64,000 nt of DNA from Floridanema aerugineum (GTDB lineage: Bacteria; Cyanobacteriota; Cyanobacteriia; Cyanobacteriales; Aerosakkonemataceae), in the NCBI RefSeq assembly GCF_041929345.1, contig NZ_JBHFNQ010000013.1, positions 81,083 to 145,082 of the forward strand. Reading direction: 5' to 3'. The translations under genes were made by a program, and so were the position numbers. The notes beneath the pieces are model-generated. The model was not told where the DNA came from and ran no database searches. It was given only the letters and a program-made list of their open reading frames with translations. Below, in pieces: positions 41,987 to 49,874 of this stretch (positions are counted from its first letter, which is position 1; each line of letters opens with the position of its first letter).

Positions 41987-43291
41987 TTATCGAAATATCA
42001 TATATATCTGATACGCCAACCATCCTAACCCCACTCCTAACCAACAAGTACCAAGAATGATCAGAAATGTGTGAAATTTGCTGAAGGAATTGACTAACTC
42101 TTTTGAAGCCGAACCCAAAGCGGAACCAGAAGTCATACCTGAAGCCCAAGCCCAAGCCGAAGCCCACACCGAAGGCGAAGCCGAAAGGAAAGCCGAAAGC
42201 AAAGCCGAATACGCAACAACAACAAAAAAAAAGAACGCAACAACAGCCCAAGCCGAAGCCGCATCGAAAGCCGGACTCAAAGCCGGACTCAAAGCCGCAA
42301 GCAAAGCCCAAGCCAAACAAGCCCAAGCCAAATAAGCCAAAGCCCAAGCCAAAGCCCAAGCCCAAGCCGAAGGTGCTGAAACGAATCCTAAAACGGCATA
42401 GCTTAACAAAATTACTCTTAGGCTACCCCAAGGTATACTTCTTCGTTTTTTCGGCGGTAAACTAACCTCCACAGTGCGACTCGCCACTTCCAACAACTTC
42501 AACCATTCCTGCATCGACTGAGGACGGTTTTTCGCCTCCAACTCCATCCCCTTGAGAATCGCCCGATTTAAATCATCGCTAATATCAGCGTGTTGCTTAG
42601 GTTTAATCAATCGGACATTATTCAACTTCCGATCCAAAGAAGATGTCGGACATTGACCAGTTACCCCATAATATAGAGAAGCTGCCAAACAGTACACATC
42701 AACCGTTGGTTCCCGACTCCCCATCATCTGTTCGTAAGGCGCAAAAGCCCAATTGCCAAAATGCTTGGAACTTTCCACAGTTTGCAGAATTTCTCCAGCA
42801 ATGCCAAAATCAATCAACACCGCTTTACCGTCTCTCTGCACCATAATATTGCCTGGGTGAGCATCCCGATGCACAAGTTGCGCTTGATGTATCACCGTCA
42901 AAGCTTCCCCCATTTGTCGCACATACTCCACCGCTTCTGTTGGAGGTAACGCCCCTCGCCGCTGCACCAAATCAAACAAACTCTCCCCTGCGACAAAATC
43001 CATTACCAGGCAGTATATTCCCCTCTCTTCAAACAAATCCCTGACGCGCACAATATTGGGATGCTGCTTTTCAGAGAGTTTTTCCAGTCGCCGCCCTTCC
43101 TCGACAAATCGCCGCAAATATTTCGGATATTCAGGGTCATTTTTTAACTTTTCGTTGGGCGTTTTAATCACCACTAGCTGTTCCAGCAGCGTGTGTCGTG
43201 CTTGATAGGTAATCCCGAAACCGCCTTCGCCCAGGATTTTTTCGATAATATATTTACCATTCTGCAACTTCTGACCCGCTGCCCAAACCAT
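41987..43291 (-). CDS. Ser/Thr protein kinase with Ala/Trp-rich membrane tail
   Basis: A 434-aa kinase. It has a glycine loop GEGGFGITY, VAIK-equivalent VVIKTP, HRDAHPGN (a cyanobacterial variant of HRDxKPxN), DFGIAGE and an APYEQMMG activation segment, with the kinase domain at about 12-275. The next 130 residues are Ala/Trp/Leu-rich (AWAWALAWALAYLAWACLAW) and come from a DNA repeat of GCCCAAGCC-type units, ending with an ordinary membrane helix (FLIILGTCWLGVGLGWLAY). The start MVWAAGQKL is preferred over the ATG 18 nt upstream because it fits the family N-terminus. Confidence 0.85.
   Translation of the reverse strand: MVWAAGQKLQNGKYIIEKILGEGGFGITYQARHTLLEQLVVIKTPNEKLKNDPEYPKYLRRFVEEGRRLEKLSEKQHPNIVRVRDLFEERGIYCLVMDFVAGESLFDLVQRRGALPPTEAVEYVRQMGEALTVIHQAQLVHRDAHPGNIMVQRDGKAVLIDFGIAGEILQTVESSKHFGNWAFAPYEQMMGSREPTVDVYCLAASLYYGVTGQCPTSSLDRKLNNVRLIKPKQHADISDDLNRAILKGMELEAKNRPQSMQEWLKLLEVASRTVEVSLPPKKRRSIPWGSLRVILLSYAVLGFVSAPSAWAWALAWALAYLAWACLAWALLAALSPALSPAFDAASAWAVVAFFFFVVVAYSALLSAFLSASPSVWASAWAWASGMTSGSALGSASKELVNSFSKFHTFLIILGTCWLGVGLGWLAYQIYMIFR
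42100..42375. repeat. low-complexity GCCCAAGCC repeat array within kinase gene
   Basis: On the plus strand the segment is built from imperfect repeats AAGCCCAAGCC, AAGCCGAAGCC and AAGCC-GGACTCAAAGCC. All three reading frames on each strand are open over much of it (KPKPKPK, AQAEA and SPSQS type on plus; AWALAW and GLGFGLG on minus), which accounts for several overlapping ORFs. Such arrays can expand or contract by slippage. Confidence 0.8.
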
Positions 43292-43366
43292 GTCGCACTT
43301 TCCAGACACTTGGGTTTATTGTGACATATTATCTCAATTTGCTACTTAGCTGAAGTTGCTGTTATC

Positions 43367-43564
43367 CTGACCAATGTCACTGTTGATGAAATACAACGCG
43401 ATCCTTTGAAATATCTTCGTCAAGTAGAGGCTGGTGAAACTGTTGTGATTGTTAGATCGGATCAAGCGATCGCTTCACCTCTACTTAAATCTAGATTATA
43501 TGGTTTATCGGGTTTTCGGGTGCGATCGCTCTTGAGAAACCCGGTTAGTGAATCGCTGATATAA
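43367..43564 (+). pseudogene. remnant of a Phd/YefM-type antitoxin gene
   Basis: Reading from a CTG at 43367: NVTVDEIQRDPLKYLRQVEAG, then ETVVIVRSDQAIAS, the typical start of a Phd/YefM antitoxin, after which the sequence diverges (RLYGLSGFRVRSLL) to a stop. No ATG start exists, and both ends look damaged. Confidence 0.6.
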
Positions 43565-43595
43565 TGACAGAAAAGAAAACCAACAAATTATCGGT

Positions 43596-43967
43596 ATGAC
43601 GATCGCATCTAATCAACAATCAAGCATTATTCGGACAGAGCGAGGATTGACGATCGCAGGTACACGAATCACGCTTTACGATGTAATGGATTTGTTAAAA
43701 GCAGAGTATCCACCTAAATTAATTCGTGATAAGTTCAACCTGACAAATGAGCAAATCAATAGTGCTTTGTCTTACCTAAAAATCAATCACGATCGAGTAG
43801 AAGCAGAGTATCAAGAAGTTTTAGCAAATAGAGAAGAAATTCGCCAATATTGGGAAGAGCGTAATCGAGAACATTTCACTCGAATTTCTAGTATGCCACG
43901 TAAACCTGGTAAAGAGGCTTTGTGGGCAAAACTTGAGGAACAAAAAGCAAAACGTGCCTCAGAATAA
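43596..43967 (+). CDS. DUF433 domain antitoxin
   Basis: A 123-aa protein with the DUF433 winged-helix signature: SSIIRTERGLTIAGTRITLYDVMDLLK, then NLTNEQINSALSYLKINHDRVEAEY and a charged C-terminal helix. DUF433 proteins act as antitoxins of PIN-like toxins in cyanobacteria. It lies 2 bp before the PIN-like gene. Confidence 0.85.
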   Translation: MTIASNQQSSIIRTERGLTIAGTRITLYDVMDLLKAEYPPKLIRDKFNLTNEQINSALSYLKINHDRVEAEYQEVLANREEIRQYWEERNREHFTRISSMPRKPGKEALWAKLEEQKAKRASE

Positions 43968-43969
43968 CT

Positions 43970-44362
43970 ATGATTTTATTAGTTGATTACAATCTTGATG
44001 GTTATGCTGTTGTTTTTTTGGGAATTTTGGCAAAACTTGGTTGGCTGGAGTTAATTCCTATTCAGTTTGTGACTTTTAAAGAAGCTGGTTTATCTATGGA
44101 TAGTAGCGATCGCATAGTTTGGAATTACGCTCAACAAAATCAAATGATGATTCTCACAGCTAATCGAAATATGAAAGGTGAAGATTCACTAGAACAAGTA
44201 ATCCGCCAAGAGAATACAGCAAATTCATTTCCTGTAGTAACAATTGGAGATCTCGATCGCCTTGACGAATTCAGCTACCGAGAACAATGTGTCGATCGTT
44301 TAATTGAAATTGTACTGGATATTGAAAACTACATGGGAGTTGGTCGGTTGTTCATTCCATAA
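43970..44362 (+). CDS. PIN-like (DUF5615-type) toxin
   Basis: A 130-aa protein with the start MILLVDYNLDGYAV (a conserved Asp of the PIN-like fold), LSMDSSDRIVWNYAQQNQMMILTANR and FPVVTIGDLDRL. It is the partner of the DUF433 gene just upstream. RNase activity is expected from the family; it is not proven. Confidence 0.78.
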   Translation: MILLVDYNLDGYAVVFLGILAKLGWLELIPIQFVTFKEAGLSMDSSDRIVWNYAQQNQMMILTANRNMKGEDSLEQVIRQENTANSFPVVTIGDLDRLDEFSYREQCVDRLIEIVLDIENYMGVGRLFIP

Positions 44363-44414
44363 AAATTTGTTTTAATTGATAATTACTAAACAAATTCAAG
44401 TATCAGAGCCATCT

Positions 44415-44777
44415 ATGTTGCTACAAGAATTGAAAGAGGAAATCTACAAGCTATCGCCGATCGATCGCCTTGCACTACTAACCGCAATTATTGAGTCCCT
44501 GCAAGAAACACCAATTTCTCAATCCGATCGCTCAGCTGCCATTAAAAGAATGCGAGGTTTGTTAAAAACAGACCAACCAGCACCGACAGATGAAGAAGTA
44601 GCTGCAATGTTAGAAGAACAGTCAGAATTAACAAATACAAGTCAATCCAACAAAACTAAAATCTATCGAAAAGAAGGAATTTTAGTAGTAGATGCAGAAT
44701 TACCAGAAAGCTTCGATCTTAATTCTTTCATAGATGAGTTAAGAGAAGAACGTATTCAGGATCATAAGGCTTTATGA
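44415..44777 (+). CDS. composite antitoxin upstream of vapC
   Basis: A 120-aa protein in two parts: an N-terminal helical segment (LLQELKEEIYKLSPIDRLALL, then RMRGLLKTDQPAPTDEEV) and a C-terminal VapB-like segment (KIYRKEGILVVDAELPESFD, then FIDELREERIQD). It seems to fuse a RelB/AbrB-type start with the toxin-binding tail usual for VapC partners. The ATG at 44415 is chosen over a TTG 39 nt upstream. It overlaps vapC by 4 bp (ATGA). Confidence 0.75.
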   Translation: MLLQELKEEIYKLSPIDRLALLTAIIESLQETPISQSDRSAAIKRMRGLLKTDQPAPTDEEVAAMLEEQSELTNTSQSNKTKIYRKEGILVVDAELPESFDLNSFIDELREERIQDHKAL

Positions 44778-45208
44778 AAGTCTTATTTGATACCTCTGTT
44801 TTAGTTCCTGCGTTAATTGTCAGTCATCCAAAGCATTCTGTTTGCTTTTCCAGACTAAAAGCAGCAGAATCTAAACAAATTCAAGGGTTTATTTCAACTC
44901 ACAGTTTAGCAGAAACCTACTCTGTAATCACGCGCTTACCAATTCAACCACGCATTAATCCCGAACAAGCTCAGAGTATTATTGTAGATATTTTACAGTA
45001 CCTTGAAGTTATTCCCCTATTCTCCAATGATTATCAAATAGCAATAGCTCAAATGGCAACTTTAAATATTCCCGGCGGCGGGATTTTCGATGCTTTAATT
45101 GCCCAAGCTGCGCTGAAAGCTGAAGTATCTGTTATCCTCACACTTAATCCGAATCATTTTACTCGTTTGGGAAGCGCGATCGCCAATCTTGTCCAAGTCC
45201 CTGAATAA
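44774..45208 (+). CDS. vapC: VapC-like PIN-domain toxin
   Basis: A 144-aa PIN-domain protein. The acidic active-site residues are in FDTSVLVPAL (Asp 6), SLAETYSV and IFDALIAQAAL, with HFTRL near the end. By family it is an RNase toxin. Its last 30 bp are repeated with about three mismatches at 46147-46176, beyond the next gene. Confidence 0.88.
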   Translation: MKVLFDTSVLVPALIVSHPKHSVCFSRLKAAESKQIQGFISTHSLAETYSVITRLPIQPRINPEQAQSIIVDILQYLEVIPLFSNDYQIAIAQMATLNIPGGGIFDALIAQAALKAEVSVILTLNPNHFTRLGSAIANLVQVPE

Positions 45209-45215
45209 TTCGATT

Positions 45216-46082
45216 ATGAAAAACTATAACATGAATCACCCCCCATCGGCGGAAAACGAAGTAAAAATTATCATTTTGTGTGAAAACTGCTCGCAAAAAT
45301 TACGTATTCCCAAGCGAAAGAAACAACTCCGAGTAACCTGTCCTACTTGCAGACATGAATTTAACTACAAACGTTATCTCTTTGGGTTTTCATCCAACAA
45401 TAAAAAGCCGCTTTTAGTTGGTTTAGTGGGTAGTTTAATCGGATTTTTTCTAGTGGAAATTGTCAACTTTAATCGAGCATTAGCTAGTACAAATCCTCTA
45501 GTTGCTACAATGATAACGATTGGAGCATTTGGCATCTGTTTCGGCACAGTTTTGGGAGGTGCAGAAGGGTTTTTCCGCAAAAATAAAACCAGATTATATT
45601 ATGGTCTGAAAGTCGGAGCAATTTTAGGTTTAATTAGTGGGATTATTTCCGGCTTTTTTGCCCAAATTATTTACAATTTTATCCTTTCAGTTCTCACAGT
45701 TCCCAGCGATCCTTCCTTGACAGTTGTCATGTTTGCTCGTACAGTTGGCTGGTGTATTTTGGGACTTTTACTAGGGACTGCTTACGGAATTAAAGAAAAC
45801 ACTTTAGGAGATCTAAAATTTGGCTTGATTGGTGGAGCGATCGGTGGAATTATCGGTGGTTTGTTTTTCGATCCTTTGAGTATAGCAATTCAATTTGGTG
45901 GAGGTACTATCGGAAGGTTAGTAGCATTTTCCATTCTGGGGATGACTATTAGTGTGAGCATTAACTATTTTAGAGAAGTTGCTATCCGGCGAAATAAACC
46001 AGAAATGTATCAAGAAATAACTAGGAAATTACCTCCTAACCCAAGATTATTATTACCCGATTCAACAAAGAAAGAGCGGTGA
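45216..46082 (+). CDS. zinc-ribbon multi-span membrane protein
   Basis: A 288-aa protein with an N-terminal zinc ribbon (CENCSQKLRIPKRKKQLRVTC... shown as CENC and CPTC, 20-odd residues apart) followed by about six glycine-rich hydrophobic segments (LVGLVGSLIGFFLVEIVN, AILGLISGIISGFFAQI, GLIGGAIGGIIGGLFF). The alternative start 27 nt upstream overlaps vapC. No function is assigned; zinc-ribbon plus glycine-zipper membrane proteins are common and uncharacterised in cyanobacteria. It is flanked by duplicated vapC 3'-end sequence. Confidence 0.75.
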   Translation: MKNYNMNHPPSAENEVKIIILCENCSQKLRIPKRKKQLRVTCPTCRHEFNYKRYLFGFSSNNKKPLLVGLVGSLIGFFLVEIVNFNRALASTNPLVATMITIGAFGICFGTVLGGAEGFFRKNKTRLYYGLKVGAILGLISGIISGFFAQIIYNFILSVLTVPSDPSLTVVMFARTVGWCILGLLLGTAYGIKENTLGDLKFGLIGGAIGGIIGGLFFDPLSIAIQFGGGTIGRLVAFSILGMTISVSINYFREVAIRRNKPEMYQEITRKLPPNPRLLLPDSTKKER

Positions 46083-46146
46083 AAATAGTTAAGATAGTTA
46101 TCAGGAATTTGGGGAACTGCGTTCGCGTAGCGTGTGCGTAGCACGT

Positions 46147-46176
46147 ATCGCTAATCTTGTGCAAGTCCCTGAGTAA
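46147..46176 (+). repeat. duplicated vapC 3' end
   Basis: ATCGCTAATCTTGTGCAAGTCCCTGAGTAA-like sequence matches 45179-45208 (27 of 30 by eye), including the stop codon in the same relative place. It follows a GCGTTCGCGTAGCG repeat. The two copies bracket the zinc-ribbon membrane gene. Confidence 0.7.
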
Positions 46177-46301
46177 AGCGATCGATCTCCCCAAAGCGCA
46201 GTCTCTTCCTTACTTGCTATTCGTAAATAAATTTTAAGTTGCCTGCATAAGTTAACTTGCTTCAGCAATATAGATAACTAAAAGCAGCCTTTGTCTAGTC
46301 T

Positions 46302-47780
46302 ATGAATCACCAATTTACAAAAATGGACTCTCAACAAACAGAGTTATACCAACGAATACAGGCATTTTCTTTCGATCGACCAGACACACAATTAACATTT
46401 AGCAAAAAGTTAGCCAAGGATAACGGCTGGTCGTTGAGTTATGCACAGAAAGTGATTGCTGAATACAAGAAATTTACATTTCTAGCTGTTGCAGCTGGAC
46501 ATCCAGTTGCACCTTCGGATCAAGTCGATCAAGTTTGGCATTTACATTTGAGTTATACGCGATCGTACTGGCAAGAGTTTTGTCCCCAAATTTTACAAAC
46601 TCCATTGCATCACGATCCCAGTCGCGGAGGATTATCCGAACAATTGAAATTAGATGACTGGTATAACAAGACATTAGAAAGTTACAAACACTTTTTTGGT
46701 CAAACTCCGCCGCTCGACATTTGGCCTAATCCCAAAGACCGCTTTGGGCGAGATTTAAAATTTGTGCGGGTAAACTCCCAACAAAATTGGATTTTACCAA
46801 AGCCATCTTTCCCGAAAATTCCCCATCAACAAACCCTAACCTTAACTCTTTTATTCACCTTGGCAACTGTGATTACTGGCTGCCAAATAGTTTCTACCAT
46901 TCCCAATCCCTTAAACTTTACAGGTGGGGAATTTTTAACATTCTACTTCCTGCTATCAATAATTGTTGTCTTCCTAGCAACTCGCCTGCGAAATTATTTG
47001 CGACTACCTGATAATAATCTGGGACAAACAGCATCGCTTAATACTTACGAAACTGCTTACCTGGCTGGAGGAAAAGATCGTGTAGTGGATACTGCGATCG
47101 CAACTCTATTCCAAAAAGAATATATCACCACATCATACAAACGAACCCTGACTTTGAAGGAATCAAAAGAAAACTTGTTTGATCCTGTAGAACAAGAAGT
47201 CGCCAAAGCTATTGCCTTAGATGGAAAAATCGATCGAGTTCGGAGTTTAGTCAGCAGTAGTCTAGTAATTGAAAGAATTAGCGATCGCTTACGTCAGCTT
47301 AGTCTTTTAATGAGTCAAAATCAATCCCTAAAAGCCCAAAAATACCCAGCAATTTTAATCGCTTGTCTATTAGGATTAGGTATTGCCAAGATTTTTGTCG
47401 GAATTTCTCGCGAAAAGCCTGTTAGTTTTTTGATTGTAATGTGTTTTATTGTCGCGATTATTGGGATAATATTTTGGGTAACTCCCATACATCGTAGTCG
47501 GTATGGCGATCGAATTCTCCAAGAACTTCGTAACCGTATCCACTCAACAAACCTTAGTCATACAGATCCTCTACTTCCCCTAGCATTTGCTCTTTTAGGA
47601 ACAACAATTTTACCAAACGAAATGTTTGCTGACTTAAAACAAGTATTTACTCCCGTATCTAGTAGCAGTACCAGTAGCGATGGAGGCGGTTATGGCGGCG
47701 ATGGAGGCAGTTGTGGCGGCGATGGAGGTGGAGGCGGTGGTGGTTGTGGCGGTGGTTGTGGCGGTTGTGGTGGTGGTTAA
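46302..47780 (+). CDS. GRDP-like / TIGR04222-type membrane protein with Gly-Cys tail
   Basis: A 492-aa protein. N-terminal residues 1-140 match the glycine-rich-domain-protein-like region (FLAVAAGHPVAPSDQVDQVWHLHL, SYWQEFC). Then come two hydrophobic spans, the conserved ETAYLAGGKDRVVDTAIATL segment of TIGR04222 proteins, two more spans, and a tail of about 40 residues made of Gly, Asp and Cys (GYGGDGGSCGGDGGG, GCGGGC). Family function is unknown; the tail is typical of this group. A good stand-alone gene. Confidence 0.82.
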   Translation: MNHQFTKMDSQQTELYQRIQAFSFDRPDTQLTFSKKLAKDNGWSLSYAQKVIAEYKKFTFLAVAAGHPVAPSDQVDQVWHLHLSYTRSYWQEFCPQILQTPLHHDPSRGGLSEQLKLDDWYNKTLESYKHFFGQTPPLDIWPNPKDRFGRDLKFVRVNSQQNWILPKPSFPKIPHQQTLTLTLLFTLATVITGCQIVSTIPNPLNFTGGEFLTFYFLLSIIVVFLATRLRNYLRLPDNNLGQTASLNTYETAYLAGGKDRVVDTAIATLFQKEYITTSYKRTLTLKESKENLFDPVEQEVAKAIALDGKIDRVRSLVSSSLVIERISDRLRQLSLLMSQNQSLKAQKYPAILIACLLGLGIAKIFVGISREKPVSFLIVMCFIVAIIGIIFWVTPIHRSRYGDRILQELRNRIHSTNLSHTDPLLPLAFALLGTTILPNEMFADLKQVFTPVSSSSTSSDGGGYGGDGGSCGGDGGGGGGGCGGGCGGCGGG

Positions 47781-47835
47781 TTAACTCAAAAAATGGTGAT
47801 TGGGAGTTCTATTATTACCAACTTTTCCTTTCCTG

Positions 47836-47906
47836 AGATCTTGCACAACTAGGAGGTTCCACCTCCTTTGATCCTCGTTCCCAGGTTCAACCTGGGAACG
47901 AAAAAC
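47836..47906. repeat. AGATCTTGCA/GGAGGTTCCACCTCC repeat, copy 1
   Basis: Contains AGGAGGTTCCACCTCCT and CGTTCCCAGGTTCAACCTGGGAACG (47876-47900). The same order of motifs recurs at 56510-56578. A double-hairpin dispersed repeat of about 70 bp. Confidence 0.7.
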
Positions 47907-47994
47907 GTCAGTTTGACGGGGGAGTGTCAATATCACAAACATTTCCTTTCCCCAATCACCAACTATCAAATTACCTAAAAATGTCGGATGAATG

Positions 47995-48048
47995 CCCCCG
48001 TTACAGCGTAGGGGTAATTCATGAATTACCCCTACGCTGTAACGGGGG
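47995..48048. repeat. 54-bp perfect palindrome
   Basis: CCCCCGTTACAGCGTAGGGG and its complement frame TAATTCATGAATTA. It sits between two convergent genes and could end transcription on either strand. It is related in core to 32134-32183. Confidence 0.75.
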
Positions 48049-48054
48049 AGTATG

Positions 48055-49695
48055 TCAATCTTGCTTATTACCATCAGGCATAGTTGCACCTCGCAGATAA
48101 GCACCTCGTAAATCAGCACCTTGCAAATCAGCACCTCGAAGATTAGCATCTTGCAAAAAAGCACCTGTCAAATCAGCACCTTTTAAATAAGCACCTTCCA
48201 ACTTAGCACCCTGCAAATCAGCATCACCCAAATTCGCCCTTTCCAAATTAGCATCCCAAAGTTTAGCATCCTGCAACTTCGCATTTCGCAAATTCGCACC
48301 CACCAAACTCGCACTTTCTAAATTCGCATCCCGCAAATTAGCCCCTGACAAATTCGCATTTTCCAAATTAGCATCCCACAATTTAGCATCCCACAATTTA
48401 GCTTCCCAAAGTTTAGCATTTCGCAAATTAACACCCCTTAAAGTAGCGCCTTCCAAATTAGCATTTCCCAAATTTGCGTCTGCTAAATTAGCCCCCACTA
48501 AATTAGCATCTCCCAAATTAGCACCGATCAAATTAGTACCTTCCATACTGGCGCTTTCCAAATTCGTTCCCCATAAATTAGCCCCACCTAAATCAGCACC
48601 TTCCAACTGCGCTTCACGTAAATCTGCACCGCCTAAATTTGCTCCCCGTAAATCAGCCCCCCGCAAATCACACCTGGGACATTTCTTGGTAAAAAACAAG
48701 CGCCGCACCGCATTTTCGCTACTAGAAATTGATTGCTGATTATCGATTTGCAGCGCTCTTTCATGGTGAAAATATCCTAAACTAGCGTAAAGAAAACTGA
48801 TAGTTCCTAAAGTGGCTAATCCCATCACGGGTGCTGTGAAAGAGCTTTTAATTTTCCCAGGTAAATTCCGCCATTGAATTACATAACTAGGTGGCTGCAT
48901 AATCTTTGGCAAAGCTGTTAAAGCCACCATTGCATCAGAGTAGCGAAACTTCACATTTGGTTCCACCATTCTGATTAACCATTGTCTAAAATTAGGTGGT
49001 AATTGGGGAACTAATTTTTGAAAATTAAACCGATAATTGTCATCAATTAATTTGCCAATCTCTACAGAACGAGTACCTGTAACCAAACAAATTAAAGTTG
49101 CACCTAAACTATAAAGGTCGGAAGCAGTAGTTAAAGCACGACCAAACTGTTCTTCAGGAGGCATAAAGCCGATCGTTCCACCAGCCACACTACTTAAAGC
49201 TAATTCTTTGCCGCGAATTCTGGCTAAACCAAAATCCACCAAGTAAGCATTTAATTGTTCATCCACCAAAATATTTTCGGGTTTAATATCGCGGTGGATA
49301 ACTGCTGGAGTGCGCTGTTGCAAATAAACTAAAATTTCCAAGACAGAAATCGCAATTTGCTGGATTTCTGCTAAACTAAAACTGTATCTTGACGCTAAAG
49401 ATGGCGCTTTTTTATACTCTTGTACTAAACCAAACCCCGATGGCGTTTCAAAAGAGTCCAAATAACGCGGAATGCGGGGATGATGCAGTTGTTGTAAAAC
49501 TTCAATTTCTCTTTGGTAAGTTTTAAAGCCAGACCAGTCACCACCCGAATTGGCAAACCGGAATTCTTTAATTACTACCTGTTGTTCGGAATTTAGGACG
49601 TTAGCCAAATAGGTAATACGTCCTGCTTCCCGGTTAATTCCTAGTTCTTGGACAACTTCATAGCCAAGGCTAGAGAAGTTCGGATATTTGCTCAT
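48055..49695 (-). CDS. Ser/Thr kinase with pentapeptide-repeat domain
   Basis: A 546-aa protein. The kinase domain (about 10-265) has VVIKEF, HRDIKPEN and VDFGLAR motifs. A membrane helix follows (about 290-310), then CPRCDLRG and some 38 pentapeptide repeats of type A(D/N)LxG to the C-terminus (ANLGGADLREAQLEGADL). The start at 49695 has GGGGAG 5 nt upstream. This kinase-pentapeptide layout is common in cyanobacteria. Substrates are unknown. Confidence 0.92.
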   Translation of the reverse strand: MSKYPNFSSLGYEVVQELGINREAGRITYLANVLNSEQQVVIKEFRFANSGGDWSGFKTYQREIEVLQQLHHPRIPRYLDSFETPSGFGLVQEYKKAPSLASRYSFSLAEIQQIAISVLEILVYLQQRTPAVIHRDIKPENILVDEQLNAYLVDFGLARIRGKELALSSVAGGTIGFMPPEEQFGRALTTASDLYSLGATLICLVTGTRSVEIGKLIDDNYRFNFQKLVPQLPPNFRQWLIRMVEPNVKFRYSDAMVALTALPKIMQPPSYVIQWRNLPGKIKSSFTAPVMGLATLGTISFLYASLGYFHHERALQIDNQQSISSSENAVRRLFFTKKCPRCDLRGADLRGANLGGADLREAQLEGADLGGANLWGTNLESASMEGTNLIGANLGDANLVGANLADANLGNANLEGATLRGVNLRNAKLWEAKLWDAKLWDANLENANLSGANLRDANLESASLVGANLRNAKLQDAKLWDANLERANLGDADLQGAKLEGAYLKGADLTGAFLQDANLRGADLQGADLRGAYLRGATMPDGNKQD

Positions 49696-49874
49696 AATTT
49701 CTCCCCGCAAGAGATTTGGCAGCGTTGCGGCATTTAGCTTGCTGGAAAGATCCTAACCGTTGCAGGGAATTTTGTCACAGGTTAAGAATTTCGTTACAAA
49801 AGATAATTAATTATTCTGTGTAACGCAATTTACAGCAGGCACGTATAGGGCTTTTTCTGCCCTTATTTCCCAAT

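Noticed and set aside
41913..42365. Minus-strand Gly/Phe/Leu-rich ORF
   Set aside because: It is another frame of the same repeat; the kinase frame carries through to a proper membrane helix.
42078..42465. Plus-strand ORFs rich in Lys/Pro (KPKPK) and Ala/Glu
   Set aside because: They are antisense readings of the repeat array in the kinase gene, with no ribosome site or conserved domain.
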